From contig WLWP01000001.1 in the NCBI GenBank assembly GCA_012103505.1, positions 1,302,001 to 1,366,000 of the forward strand: 64,000 nt of DNA, in the 5' to 3' direction. The notes beneath the pieces were generated by a model. The model was not told the origin of the DNA and did not search any database. It saw only the letters and a program-made list of their open reading frames with translations. The position numbers and the translations under genes are program-made. How positions within the stretch are numbered: the stretch's first letter is position 1; each line of letters begins with the position of its first letter. Below are positions 9,169 to 16,862 of this stretch, in pieces. The DNA comes from Pseudomonadales bacterium. GTDB taxonomy: Bacteria; Pseudomonadota; Gammaproteobacteria; Pseudomonadales; Azotimanducaceae.

Positions 9169-9421
9169 ACAAGCGGTAAGTAACTTCTACACCTCGGGAT
9201 TAGGCGGAAAATGAAATCTGTTCTCTGATCGGACATGACCGCTTCTGGCGTGAGCCGCCTCTTGCACTGCACAATACGATCGTCTGCGTCCGACCCAATG
9301 CCAACGTTTGCCTGAACATCTGAACTAGCGATAATGACCTGCATGTTTAAGGAGCTGGATGATAAAGAATGCCGAACAGTGCTGAGGAATCTAGGCGACA
9401 CAGTCTGACTGCACTTTTGCC
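9169..9421. other. Non-coding stretch, probably debris
   Basis: Together with the SDR relic, this fills a 367-bp gap between divergent genes. A minus-strand open frame (9135-9401) crosses it but reads as random sequence and overlaps the relic in a different frame. I see no RNA gene or strong hairpin. It must hold the promoter of the desaturase and perhaps that of phyH. Confidence 0.5.
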
Positions 9422-10288
9422 TTGCATAGCGAAGAACAGCTCTTTCTTAAACTCAAGCAGACACCTGCCATATCGTGGCCGGCTTTCGGTCTGTTTTTGC
9501 TTGGGCTGACCATCATTACGTTCGCGTCAAGTATGGCCATCGCGGGTGCGATTTCGCTTTGGTCTGGCATGCTCAGCAACGGGTTTGGTCTTTACCTGCT
9601 GTTTTCCATCATGCATGACGCTCTTCATCGTAATGTATCCACTAATAGCCGCTTGAATGAAGTGTTCGGGCGCATATCTCTGTTCCTGCTAATTCCTGCT
9701 GCTCCAATCGAGATCGCGCGTTGGGCACATTTTCAACATCACCGGTTTACTAGCAGTGACCAAGACCCGGACAATTTCATCCATCACGCCAAGTGGTGGC
9801 AAATACCTTACCGATGGCCGAATTTTGATTTGTACTACCTATACATCTTCCTTCGAAAGGGTGGCGAAGAGAGGACACGTCGCGCGAGGGGGTTGATTTC
9901 AGCGGCAGCGATTTTCATTGCGACGGTTACGACGCTGGCTTATCTCGGCTATGGCTTAGAGGTGCTGGTCCTATGGATTTTGGCGTCCCGTATCGGGCTG
10001 GCAATGGTTGCCCTCGTTTTTGTGTTTTTACCTCATTACCCTGCAACCGTCACTGCGAAAGAAAACGAGTACCGGGCCACAACGATTAGGCAAGGTTGGG
10101 AATGGCTATTGACCCCGTTGTTTGTCTATCAGAATTATCACTTGATTCATCATCTTTTCCCGACGGTACCTTTTTACAACTACATCAAAATTTGGCAGCT
10201 CAAGTACGACGAACTAATCGCTGAAAATCCGGCGATACAAAGTGGCTTTGCGTTAACTCCCATTGGTTTTGATTCACCCGATTCGTAA
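9422..10288 (+). CDS. Membrane fatty-acid desaturase family protein
   Basis: The 288-residue protein has two paired membrane regions and the three histidine boxes of the di-iron desaturase/hydroxylase superfamily: HDALH (65-69), HFQHH (103-107) and HLIHH (240-244, in NYHLIHHLFP). It is close in layout to FA_desaturase proteins that act on acyl lipids or carotenoids. The start is a TTG at 9422; no clear Shine-Dalgarno was seen. The gene is isolated between relic sequences. The product regiochemistry cannot be predicted. Confidence 0.88.
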   Translation: MHSEEQLFLKLKQTPAISWPAFGLFLLGLTIITFASSMAIAGAISLWSGMLSNGFGLYLLFSIMHDALHRNVSTNSRLNEVFGRISLFLLIPAAPIEIARWAHFQHHRFTSSDQDPDNFIHHAKWWQIPYRWPNFDLYYLYIFLRKGGEERTRRARGLISAAAIFIATVTTLAYLGYGLEVLVLWILASRIGLAMVALVFVFLPHYPATVTAKENEYRATTIRQGWEWLLTPLFVYQNYHLIHHLFPTVPFYNYIKIWQLKYDELIAENPAIQSGFALTPIGFDSPDS

Positions 10289-10309
10289 ACACACTGGAGA
10301 AATAGTCCG

Positions 10310-10402
10310 AGTGACCTAGATTTATTGATTAATCAACTTGGTGTTGAGAATCTTTTTTCACGTTATGCACACACTGCTGACAGTTATGAGGCAGATGGAT
10401 GA
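10310..10402 (+). pseudogene. Possible N-terminal relic of an NTF2/SnoaL-fold protein
   Basis: The frame agt-gac-cta from 10310 reads DLDLLINQLGVENLFSRYAH, then TADSYEADG-stop. The RYAxTxDxxxxDG pattern is the first helix of SnoaL/NTF2-like proteins. It has no start codon and ends in TGA after 30 residues, so it cannot be an intact gene. The call is a pattern judgement on a short stretch. Confidence 0.35.
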
Positions 10403-10500
10403 CCAAGCATGGAACGCTTGCATGATTTCATGCCTATTCTAGGCCAGCTTAGGAAAGGGAATGGGCCCGTTTTTGTGCCGTTAGCGGTCATTCCGGACCG

Positions 10501-10937
10501 TCAGATTGAGCTTCCGTTATCTAGTCTTGCTCCGGTTTGATGGACCATGTAGAAAGATCCGGTTAACTGTGCTTCGTAGTCAACGGGACTCATATTGCCA
10601 CAGTATTCGTGGCGCCGTTTACTGTTGTAAAACACCTCGATATATCTGAACAGATCACTCTGTACTTCCTCGCGAGTCCGATAGCGAACGCGGTTAACAC
10701 GTTCGCTTCCAGTACAGCGAAGAAGCTCTCAACAACCGCATTGTCGTAGCAGTTTCCAGTGCTACTCATGCTGCATTTGATGCCGTGTTTTACCAACTCG
10801 TTTCTGAAGTCGTCGGAAGTGTACTGCCCGCCACGATCGGAGTGATGGATAAGTCCAGGTTCTGCGTGTCCATCTTTTCGAGGCAAGACCAAAGGACCCA
10901 TTGCAGACCGAGTATCTATCAGACCCGGACGACCCAC
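10501..10937 (-). mobile_element. IS3-family transposase (orfB) fragment, frameshifted and truncated
   Basis: The minus strand encodes the C-terminal half of an IS3-family DDE transposase. The first frame has GLIHHSDRGGQYTSDDF, the second catalytic Asp region, and NCYDNAVVESFFAVLE with the catalytic Glu. A -1 type shift near 10691-10702 then leads into VRYRTREEVQSDLFRYIEVF, followed by YNSKRRHEYCGNMSPVDYE. The N-terminal half with the first Asp, orfA and recognisable terminal repeats are absent. It is a dead remnant. Confidence 0.85.
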
Positions 10938-11014
10938 CTGATCTGTAACACATTAGTGCTTCACATTTCCGTTCTGAGGGTATCAAATTAGCGTACAACT
11001 GAAGGGGAATATCA

Positions 11015-11401
11015 ATGTCAACACAGTCCAGTCTCGTGGTGCTCGTTCTTGTCGTTTTTATCACGTTTCCGCTGCTCTCTGTCGCAGGCGGTCATGGCGT
11101 TCCCGCAATGGCGGATGTTGTCATGAAGTTGCAGCATTTTCCTAACGATGACCAAAAAGCGGCACTCGCCAAGATCGCGGATGATTCATCATACAGCGTA
11201 GCCGAGCAACAGGTCGCGACGGCTATCGCCAACATGCAGCATAAAGTGAGTGCTGAGGACAGCGAACGTCTCGCCGCGATTGCGGCAAACGAATCGTTAC
11301 ATAAATCGCTGCGCGCACTCGCGAAAGTGGTGATCGGGATCAACCACATGCCGAGTGCAGAGGACAAGGAAACGCTCGCCAAACTAAGCGCGGCTCACTA
11401 G
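11015..11401 (+). CDS. Secreted protein with three 35-residue helical repeats
   Basis: A signal peptide (hydrophobic LVVLVLVVFITFPLLSVAGG) is followed by three imperfect repeats with an exact 35-residue period, at residues 32-66, 67-101 and 102-128. Each opens with a helix of the type (V)(V/I)-x-K/N-x-(L/M/I)-(Q/N)-H-x-(P/S) and then DD/ED-x-(K/E/S)-x-x-LAxIA. The last copy is cut short at AKLSAAH. There is a strong Shine-Dalgarno (gaaggggaat) before the ATG. The fold is probably an all-helical bundle exported to the periplasm. I know no family name; the heptad-like spacing does not suggest a cytochrome, since no CxxCH is present. Confidence 0.75.
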   Translation: MSTQSSLVVLVLVVFITFPLLSVAGGHGVPAMADVVMKLQHFPNDDQKAALAKIADDSSYSVAEQQVATAIANMQHKVSAEDSERLAAIAANESLHKSLRALAKVVIGINHMPSAEDKETLAKLSAAH

Positions 11402-11618
11402 CAAAACCGCTAACAACCGCAGCCCATTGCCTCTGAGAGCCGCATTCTGCTGTTTTTCAGAGCGCTGTGCTCGTCTAGAAACGGCAAACGCCCCACAAAA
11501 CCGCCCCACCGATAGCACGTACAAACTCCTGGTTCCTCTAGGACTGCTTTGTGCCCACAACTGACCTTCAGTTATCCCTAAAAAACCAATAGGCTGGGCA
11601 AAATTTGAGGAGGTTAGA

Positions 11619-12152
11619 TTGGAGTCACAAAAGCTAGCCAATTGGATTCAGGTTATTACTGGGATAGCCGTGATTGCAGGCATAGGGTTAGTAGTTTGGG
11701 AATTACAGCAAGCGAGGACCTAGGGCCGTGACCAACTCCTCGTATCTCTTCAGGAAATGAATATTGCAAATTTGCGTGCTCATCTCGGTGAAGACTCTGC
11801 GACAACTATTACGCGAGCTTGTCATGACCCCGAGAGCATTGATGAGCGAGATGTGACTATCTTGCAAATGAATGCTCAGACTTTCCTAAGGGTAGCCGTG
11901 TTGCAATACCAGGTGCTCCGCAATAGCGGGTTGGTGAGTGAAGGAGAAGCGGCGGCGCAGACCAAATACGCAGTTCAAGTTGTGATGGATACTAAGTATG
12001 GGCGTTTTTGGTATCAAGGAGTTCGAGAGCTCCTGCTCCCTGAAATTCGCGACATCGGTGACGAGATAGTACAGACGGGTCAATTTTTCCCTTGTTCGGC
12101 TTATGAAGAGTACAAAGACTATTTGTCTGAGCAAAGGCCAGCTTCAACTTGA
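11619..12152 (+). pseudogene. Single-span membrane protein interrupted by an in-frame TAG
   Basis: A TTG at 11619 lies 6 bp after a near-perfect Shine-Dalgarno (gaggagg) and opens a frame with a membrane helix (VITGIAVIAGIGLVVWELQQ), then meets TAG at 11721-11723. The same frame continues without a break to 12152. Aligned with the intact gene at 12366, GIGLVVWELQQ matches GMGLVVWEQQQ, and LGED falls at the same distance from it in both, so the stop occupies a normal residue position (Leu in the neighbour). A start at the ATG at 11757 would give a soluble 131-residue fragment lacking the helix. A single base change (TTG or CTG to TAG) would explain it. Confidence 0.75.
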
Positions 12153-12233
12153 GTGAATTCAACTCACTCTAAATACTCGAACGCGAACAAATGTGGAGAG
12201 AGAATCGCACCAAACATAACACATAGGTCTGTT

Positions 12234-12292
12234 GTTGGCCGAGAGTTCGCATAGATATCGGCGTCTTGAATGTCGGCTTTGTAGTAAGCTGA
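12234..12292 (+). repeat. Dispersed 59-bp repeat, copy 1
   Basis: This stretch matches 14769-14827 at 52 of 59 positions without gaps (gttggccgagagttcgcat... ending gtagtaagctga). Shorter relatives with the core ggccgaaag(c)ag occur near 8072, 13690, 14190 and 15490, always between genes. Confidence 0.75.
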
Positions 12293-12365
12293 AATCGTAT
12301 ATGGTGATTGGCGTCGAGAAATCTATCGCATGACAAAGGGTGCTAATTAGCGCAATTTGATACGA

Positions 12366-12878
12366 ATGAAACAAGATAACATTAACACCATCCTCCATAT
12401 TGGAACTTTCCTGGCAGTCGTTGCTGGGATGGGCTTGGTTGTCTGGGAGCAGCAACAAACCAAAGAGCTTATGCGTCTCCAATTAAGCAGTGATGCATTT
12501 TCACTGGATGTTCAGTATGACGCGGCTTTTCTCGGCGAAGATGCAAATAGCATCGAAGCCAAAGCGTGTACTAACCCGGATACGCTCAATGATGCGGAGA
12601 AGTTCTTGCTTACGCGACACTACGGGAGTTTGCTTCAGCGAATCGTACGAAATTCAAGTATCGATGATCTCGGTAACCTTGGCGCAGATTGGGAGAGGCA
12701 GTCCTTCTTCAATTTCGAGGCGATGTTTCGGACTGAGCTTGGACGGGAATTTTGGAAGAAGGTTAGTACGCTCTTTGAAAAAGAAAATAGGGTGCGAATA
12801 GTTGGAGACAACGCGTTAGAAAACTCGAAGCAACTTCAGCAGCTGGAGATTGGAGTGAGTTGTCGTTTCAGTGACTAA
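12366..12878 (+). CDS. Single-span membrane protein, unknown (paralogue of the 11619 gene)
   Basis: The protein has about 170 residues: a short polar N-terminus (MKQDNINT), one membrane helix (ILHIGTFLAVVAGMGLVVWE), then a helical cytoplasmic domain with an ACTNPDTLNDAEKFLLTRHY segment and a FRTELGREFWKKV segment. The layout resembles small proteins often annotated as DUF6082-like in marine gammaproteobacteria, but I cannot confirm a domain name. I chose the ATG at 12366 over the TTG at 12357. It is collinear with the stopped gene just upstream, so the two look like a tandem duplication. Confidence 0.65.
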   Translation: MKQDNINTILHIGTFLAVVAGMGLVVWEQQQTKELMRLQLSSDAFSLDVQYDAAFLGEDANSIEAKACTNPDTLNDAEKFLLTRHYGSLLQRIVRNSSIDDLGNLGADWERQSFFNFEAMFRTELGREFWKKVSTLFEKENRVRIVGDNALENSKQLQQLEIGVSCRFSD

Positions 12879-12977
12879 CTTTTGAAAGGCTGCTTATGGC
12901 TGCCGATTCAACCGGTCAACGCATCGACCCACAGGAGACACTGACGTATTTCGTATTCGATCGTGTATCGTTCCACT

Positions 12978-13376
12978 ATGAGTGCTTCCCCGTTGAAACC
13001 GATTCTCAAATTCCGGTCATCCATCTTGATGCTGGCCCTTGGATTATTCAGCTGCACCAACCTAGATCAAATGGAAGCGGATCTATGGCCTAGCGATTTT
13101 TCCAAGTTGGATGGAGCATCAATTGATTTGGTAGGGTACGTTGAATATGGCTGGGACGGTTGGCACATCATGTGTTCCATCCGTCGATCCAAGGCAAGCG
13201 AAAGCCAGCTAGTACTTTTGGCTGATCCGAAATGCTTCGATGCTGCGAAAAAACATTCTCATAGGGAAGGCCAAGCAATAGTTAGCGGCACGTATTTTCA
13301 TGAAGATCCCGAGATCTTTTTTCACGCTCTCTTGTATTCAGGCCAACTCAAAGTAAGCGATATAGCGTGGGAATAG
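12978..13376 (+). CDS. Putative lipoprotein, unknown
   Basis: The 132-residue protein starts with a basic n-region and a hydrophobic core ending in the lipobox LGLFSC, so it should be lipid-modified and membrane-attached. The mature part has a WPSDFSKLDG stretch, GYVEYGWDGWHIMCSI and a C-terminal HALLYSGQLKVSDIAWE, and is mostly beta-like. I recognise no family. I chose the ATG at 12978; a GTG at 12963 would lengthen the n-region by five residues. Confidence 0.55.
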   Translation: MSASPLKPILKFRSSILMLALGLFSCTNLDQMEADLWPSDFSKLDGASIDLVGYVEYGWDGWHIMCSIRRSKASESQLVLLADPKCFDAAKKHSHREGQAIVSGTYFHEDPEIFFHALLYSGQLKVSDIAWE

Positions 13377-13809
13377 TCTGAAAATCGAATGGAGCACTAC
13401 TTCCGCTATTGGCCGAGGCTGCCTGTCAGGATAGGTAAATTGACCGTCTGCTTCCGATCCCAAGCAGTCGTCCGCCTTTCTGCTAAATTAGCTGCATGAC
13501 TATGAACTTGAATCTAGATAGTTACGGGCGTTCGGAACTTCACAGCAACTTCCGCGACTCCGCTGGCTTTCAAGGCCACGAAGCTTCCGTTCCTCCGATA
13601 GCCTCACGTATAGGGGATTCATCCGATCTCTTCTCTCTATTGAAGCAGATCGGGCAGGTGTTGCATCGACCCATTGAGCCCGCAGCCGAAAGCTGCCCTA
13701 CACGCGAAGATCGGGCTAACTTCCGCTTTCGACCCCCGGAGCTGACGTAGACAAGCCGATCTTTAGTAAAGAAGAATGAATCATTCTTCAGAGCTGACGA
13801 GTGCAAAGC
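13377..13809. other. Intergenic region with degenerate repeat motifs
   Basis: This 430-bp gap holds two degenerate versions of the ggccgaaag-type intergenic motif (near 13400-13480 and 13670-13750), including paired inverted stretches such as agccgaaagct and acttccgctttcgac. An open frame at 13496-13750 crosses it, but its protein reads as random and follows the repeat, so I do not call it a gene. I see no RNA gene. Confidence 0.5.
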
Positions 13810-14172
13810 ATGGAGTCGATTTGTGGCGGGTGCCATTGTGGTGCTGTTCGATTCGAAGTGAATTCTGAGCCCTTGCATGGGCTAACAAGCTGCAACTGCT
13901 CCATTTGTCGGCGTTACGGTGCGCTCTGGTCCCACCAAAATCTTGACCAAGTAACGATTCATGCAGAGGAACAGTCCACGCTTAAATACGTGTGGGGAGA
14001 CAAAGCTCTTGTCTTTCACACATGCAGAAATTGTGGCTGTACAACACACTATATGCCAGTTGACGGTATCGGCCCGATGATGGGGGTTAACTACAATCTT
14101 GTAAACGATATTAACTGCCTAGCTAAGTTCACAACTCGCGCTCACGATGGCCGGGGAAGTGAATCGTTCTGA
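13810..14172 (+). CDS. GFA/CENP-V-type zinc-binding protein
   Basis: The 120-residue protein carries the glutathione-dependent-formaldehyde-activating (GFA/CENP-V) zinc pattern: GGCHCGAVRFEV near the start, then NCSICRRYGALW, and TCRNCGCTTHY in the second half. Together these give the two Cys clusters that bind zinc. Despite the name, most members have no proven role in formaldehyde metabolism. The ATG at 13810 is preferred over the GTG at 13801. A second GFA-type protein lies at 48015. Confidence 0.85.
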   Translation: MESICGGCHCGAVRFEVNSEPLHGLTSCNCSICRRYGALWSHQNLDQVTIHAEEQSTLKYVWGDKALVFHTCRNCGCTTHYMPVDGIGPMMGVNYNLVNDINCLAKFTTRAHDGRGSESF

Positions 14173-14263
14173 GCGGCCGCTACTGGCTCCGAAAGCTGCC
14201 GTTTCCAGCTGAGGTTCTCTAATTTTTCTGAAAACGTCCGTTAACGACCCCAAGCAGCCGTAG

Positions 14264-14734
14264 CTAGTTTGGGTTCTCAGCAATTTCTTCAGCGTCAGGT
14301 GCTTGAAAGTGCGGCAAGTATTCTCTCATCATCGACAAAGGGATAAACGTCACATCGTCGGAGGCTTGCTTGTTTCGGGCATCCAGTCTCACAAGTAGTT
14401 CATCGAACGGCACATCCAAAAAGTGGATTTTGGCTTCCGCACCCAAAGCTGCTGCACGTTCTCGGTAGTCTTGACGTTCAACTTTCGCCCATAGGCCAAA
14501 ATCGAGTATTACATCGAGTCCGCGCTCTAACGCAGTGGCCGCAACTTGCCACTGGAGGGCTTCAATTTTTTCGTGTCTATCGTCGTGCTCGGGGTGCGTT
14601 GCATCTTGGCCGTAGAGGTGCCTATGCCACTCATCTGGCGTAAGTCTCAACGCTCCAAGTTCAACTTCCAATTTCTTGGCGAGCGTAGTTTTACCGGAGC
14701 AGGGCAAGCCAATAATTAAGTGTAAGGTAGTCAT
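14264..14734 (-). CDS. P-loop AAA-type kinase-like ATPase
   Basis: The protein of about 156 residues opens directly with a beta strand and a Walker A motif, LIIGLPCSGKTTLAKKL, then the TPDEWHRHLYG stretch typical of zeta-toxin/gluconokinase-like small kinases. A LDFGLWAK segment holds a Walker B-like Asp. Such proteins phosphorylate small molecules; the substrate is not visible. The ATG at 14734 is used. It is similar in class to the protein at 40591, but the two are not close copies. Confidence 0.8.
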   Translation of the reverse strand: MTTLHLIIGLPCSGKTTLAKKLEVELGALRLTPDEWHRHLYGQDATHPEHDDRHEKIEALQWQVAATALERGLDVILDFGLWAKVERQDYRERAAALGAEAKIHFLDVPFDELLVRLDARNKQASDDVTFIPLSMMREYLPHFQAPDAEEIAENPN

Positions 14735-14768
14735 TGACCTAGGATACGTCACTCAGCGAGTGTCCGCA

Positions 14769-14827
14769 GTTGGCCGAAAGTACGCATTGATAACGGCGAC
14801 TTGAATGTCGGCTTTGTAGAAAACTGA
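14769..14827 (+). repeat. Dispersed 59-bp repeat, copy 2
   Basis: Partner of the copy at 12234-12292: seven substitutions in 59 bp and no gaps, ending ttgaatgtcggctttgtag(a/t)aa(a/g)ctga. Same orientation, intergenic in both cases. Confidence 0.75.
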
Positions 14828-14972
14828 GGTTGGTTCGTGATCCACTTCACGCGAAACATGAAAGCTGACGTTCGCAAAGCTTTCCTTGGAGGTCTCAAAT
14901 CGACCCTAACCCGTCATTCGTAACTCTCAAATTATCAAGTAGTATCATCCTCAGACGAAATCGGAGGGATCG

Positions 14973-15458
14973 ATGAATTGGGATGCAATTGGTGCAGTTG
15001 GAGAAATTTTAGGTGCAAGCGCTGTCTTCGCCTCGTTGATCTATCTTGCGATCCAAATTCGCCATCAAAACAGGGAATCCCATGCGGCAGCGATGCACGA
15101 GATTTGGACTAGTTTCCGTGATAGCACGTCACGTCTCGGTGACCGACAGATAGCTGATGTTTATACAAGAGCTGAAGCGCAGGCAGAGCTAAGTGATACT
15201 GAGCACATGCAGTTGTTGGTTCACATACAGAACATACTGAGGGTATGGGAAGAGGCCTTTATGCAGAAACAACTACGCCGGCTGGATGGTGAGGTTTGGG
15301 ACGATATGTTGCTTCAAATTAAACATGCGATGAGCGGAAACGCCTTCCAGTTAGTTTGGAATCTGCGTAAGGATGTGTACAACATGGCGTTTAGGCACTT
15401 CATAGATGGCCTAGTCCAAAAAAACTACGGAATTAGGGAGTCAACTGAACAAGGCTAA
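14973..15458 (+). CDS. Single-span membrane protein, DUF6082-like layout
   Basis: The 161-residue protein has a MNWDAIGAVGEILGASAVFASLIYLAIQIR N-terminus (one membrane helix flanked by a basic arm), then an all-helical domain with an HIQNILRVWEEAFMQKQLRR segment and FRHFIDGLV near the end. This layout, one helix then about 130 helical residues, is shared with 12366 and the broken 11619 gene. The function is unknown. A strong Shine-Dalgarno (cggaggg) precedes the ATG. Confidence 0.7.
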   Translation: MNWDAIGAVGEILGASAVFASLIYLAIQIRHQNRESHAAAMHEIWTSFRDSTSRLGDRQIADVYTRAEAQAELSDTEHMQLLVHIQNILRVWEEAFMQKQLRRLDGEVWDDMLLQIKHAMSGNAFQLVWNLRKDVYNMAFRHFIDGLVQKNYGIRESTEQG

Positions 15459-15560
15459 TGGTTATACCTGCTAACGCAGCGGCGGCTTCTGGCCGAAAGC
15501 AGACTCTTGCGTTGCACAACGATCAACCGCTCCACCGTCATTGATTTAGAAAGGGTAATT

Positions 15561-15637
15561 TGGCGCACCTGACAGGATTCGAACCTGTAATCCCCGGTTT
15601 CGTAGACCGGTGCCTTATCCAGTTTGGCCACAGGTGC
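15561..15637 (-). tRNA. tRNA-Arg (anticodon ACG)
   Basis: On the minus strand the sequence folds as a full cloverleaf: acceptor GCACCTG paired with CAGGTGC, discriminator G, encoded CCA; anticodon stem CCGGT/ACCGG with the loop CTACGAA, giving anticodon ACG; T arm with GGTTCGAATCC. A34 would be read as inosine for CGU/CGC/CGA codons. Confidence 0.97.
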
Positions 15638-15763
15638 ATTAAAGGCGCGCTATTATCTGGATTAATGCTTTCGATCACAACCCGCGTCTGCACTTTCTGC
15701 AGCACGACGACACAAAGACTTTGGAATCCACGGTTCTGAGTTCATTCCAGGTAGAATGATCGC

Positions 15764-16183
15764 ATGTCCGACTCCAACCTAACCAATCGCGCTATCGAGT
15801 TAGCCAGAAATTGGCTTGCGAAACTCCTTTCAAGCAATGGCGGTGGTTTGTACGCCTTCGGATATGCATGTTCATTTGTATATTTGGAAGTGACCACAAT
15901 TTTCGATGATGTGGTGTCCCTTCTGACCGAGGATCAAGGTCTCATTGGGTTCATCGTTGAACTCTTCACAGACTCGATTACAAACATGGTCTATTCCTTT
16001 ATTTGGTTTGTACCCGTGATCAGCTACGAACCCCCAGTCGGGATCGCCGTATTGGCGGGTGCGTATTTCTTGTTCGAACGCCGGTTCCGTGAGCCGCTTG
16101 CAGCTTGGATCGAACGCAACGAATTGGATCCAGATCCAGAATCGGCAGACAAAGAGACTTTGCACGGTGAAAAAAATGAGTGA
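15764..16183 (+). CDS. Small membrane protein, unknown
   Basis: The 139-residue protein has about two membrane segments: one near GLYAFGYACSFVYLEVTTIF, one from MVYSFIWFVPVISY into PPVGIAVLAGAYFLFERRF. The end is acidic (ELDPDPESADKE). The stop overlaps the ATG of the next gene (16176), so the two are translationally coupled. I recognise no family. Confidence 0.6.
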   Translation: MSDSNLTNRAIELARNWLAKLLSSNGGGLYAFGYACSFVYLEVTTIFDDVVSLLTEDQGLIGFIVELFTDSITNMVYSFIWFVPVISYEPPVGIAVLAGAYFLFERRFREPLAAWIERNELDPDPESADKETLHGEKNE

Positions 16184-16463
16184 CCCGCACCCGCCTGAGC
16201 CATCTCAGTCGCCCAACGATGAAAGCGTTAAGTTTCATGGATGGCGCCTACTCGGGGTTATATTTTTGGTCTGTTTAGTGCTAGCCGGTGTGTCCGCTGT
16301 TGTCGATTGGATGGTGATAGGTCCACTCGAAGTGTCGCGCACTCTAGTCGGATTTGATTCCGTATACAATTCCTATAGCATACGCCGCCCTATGGTGATC
16401 CACTTGGTCCCCTTGCGGCGATATGCTGCGAACTCCGCCAGGCCCGGAAGGGAGCAACGGTAA
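16176..16463 (+). CDS. Short membrane protein whose 3' end runs into the SRP RNA gene
   Basis: The ATG at 16176 lies inside the end of the previous gene. The protein has an acidic, proline-rich N-terminus (SDPHPPEPSQSPNDE) and one membrane helix (WRLLGVIFLVCLVLAGVSAV). The last ~23 codons (from 16394) are the 5' half of the SRP RNA, so they are unlikely to be selected as protein. The reading frame probably lost its original stop. The coding status is uncertain. Confidence 0.5.
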   Translation: MSDPHPPEPSQSPNDESVKFHGWRLLGVIFLVCLVLAGVSAVVDWMVIGPLEVSRTLVGFDSVYNSYSIRRPMVIHLVPLRRYAANSARPGREQR

Positions 16464-16503
16464 CAGCGGATTCGGGCGCTAAGGTGTGGCTGAGTGGGTT
16501 ACC
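16394..16503 (+). ncRNA. ffs: Signal recognition particle RNA, small bacterial (4.5S) type
   Basis: The conserved apical domain is present: ccaggcccggaagggagcaacgg, with the GGAA tetraloop and the asymmetric loop that binds Ffh. The arms pair over a long hairpin, with ggtgatccacttggtcccc at the 5' side against the ggtgtggctgagtgggttacc region at the 3' side. The ends are set from this pairing and could be off by a few bases. A small hairpin (ccttcttaggaagg) follows at 16512-16525. Confidence 0.95.
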
Positions 16504-16533
16504 TCCATAGGCCTTCTTAGGAAGGTGTTCTCA

Positions 16534-16622
16534 GGAGAGGTGTCCGAGCGGTCGAAGGAGCACGCCTGGAAAGTGTGTATAGGTAACCCCTATCGAGGGT
16601 TCGAATCCCTCCCTCTCCGCCA
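16534..16622 (+). tRNA. tRNA-Ser (anticodon GGA)
   Basis: This is a class II tRNA with a long variable arm: acceptor GGAGAGG paired with CCTCTCC, discriminator G, encoded CCA; anticodon stem CACGC/GTGTG with loop CTGGAAA, giving anticodon GGA; T arm GGGTTCGAATCCC. It lies 30 bp after the SRP RNA on the same strand, so cotranscription is plausible. A T5 run directly after CCA may help termination. Confidence 0.97.
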
Positions 16623-16862
16623 CTTTTTAATCCTCGTGTCAGCGCTGTAATCACACCAAGCACAATTGCCCATAATTCCCACCGAGCTTAGAAAAACAGC
16701 TTCGCGAATCCTTACAGAGACTAGACTAATCGTTGCACGGGCTATTTTTGGTATTATTCTCTATGAATAACAATAGCTTACTTAAACTTCCTATTTTCCT
16801 ACACATTTCTCAGGGCGTTCTATACTTACTTAGTTAAATACGCATCTGGGCATAACGTACCG

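Noticed and set aside
9135..9401. 88-codon open frame on the minus strand
   Set aside because: Overlaps the SDR relic in another frame; no protein-like features.
10938..11064. Further IS3 transposase sequence upstream of the fragment
   Set aside because: None of the frames there carries transposase motifs; it is probably unrelated intergenic DNA and the start of the repeat protein gene.
13496..13750. 84-codon open frame on the plus strand
   Set aside because: The protein reads as random, no Shine-Dalgarno is present and the frame runs across degenerate intergenic repeats.
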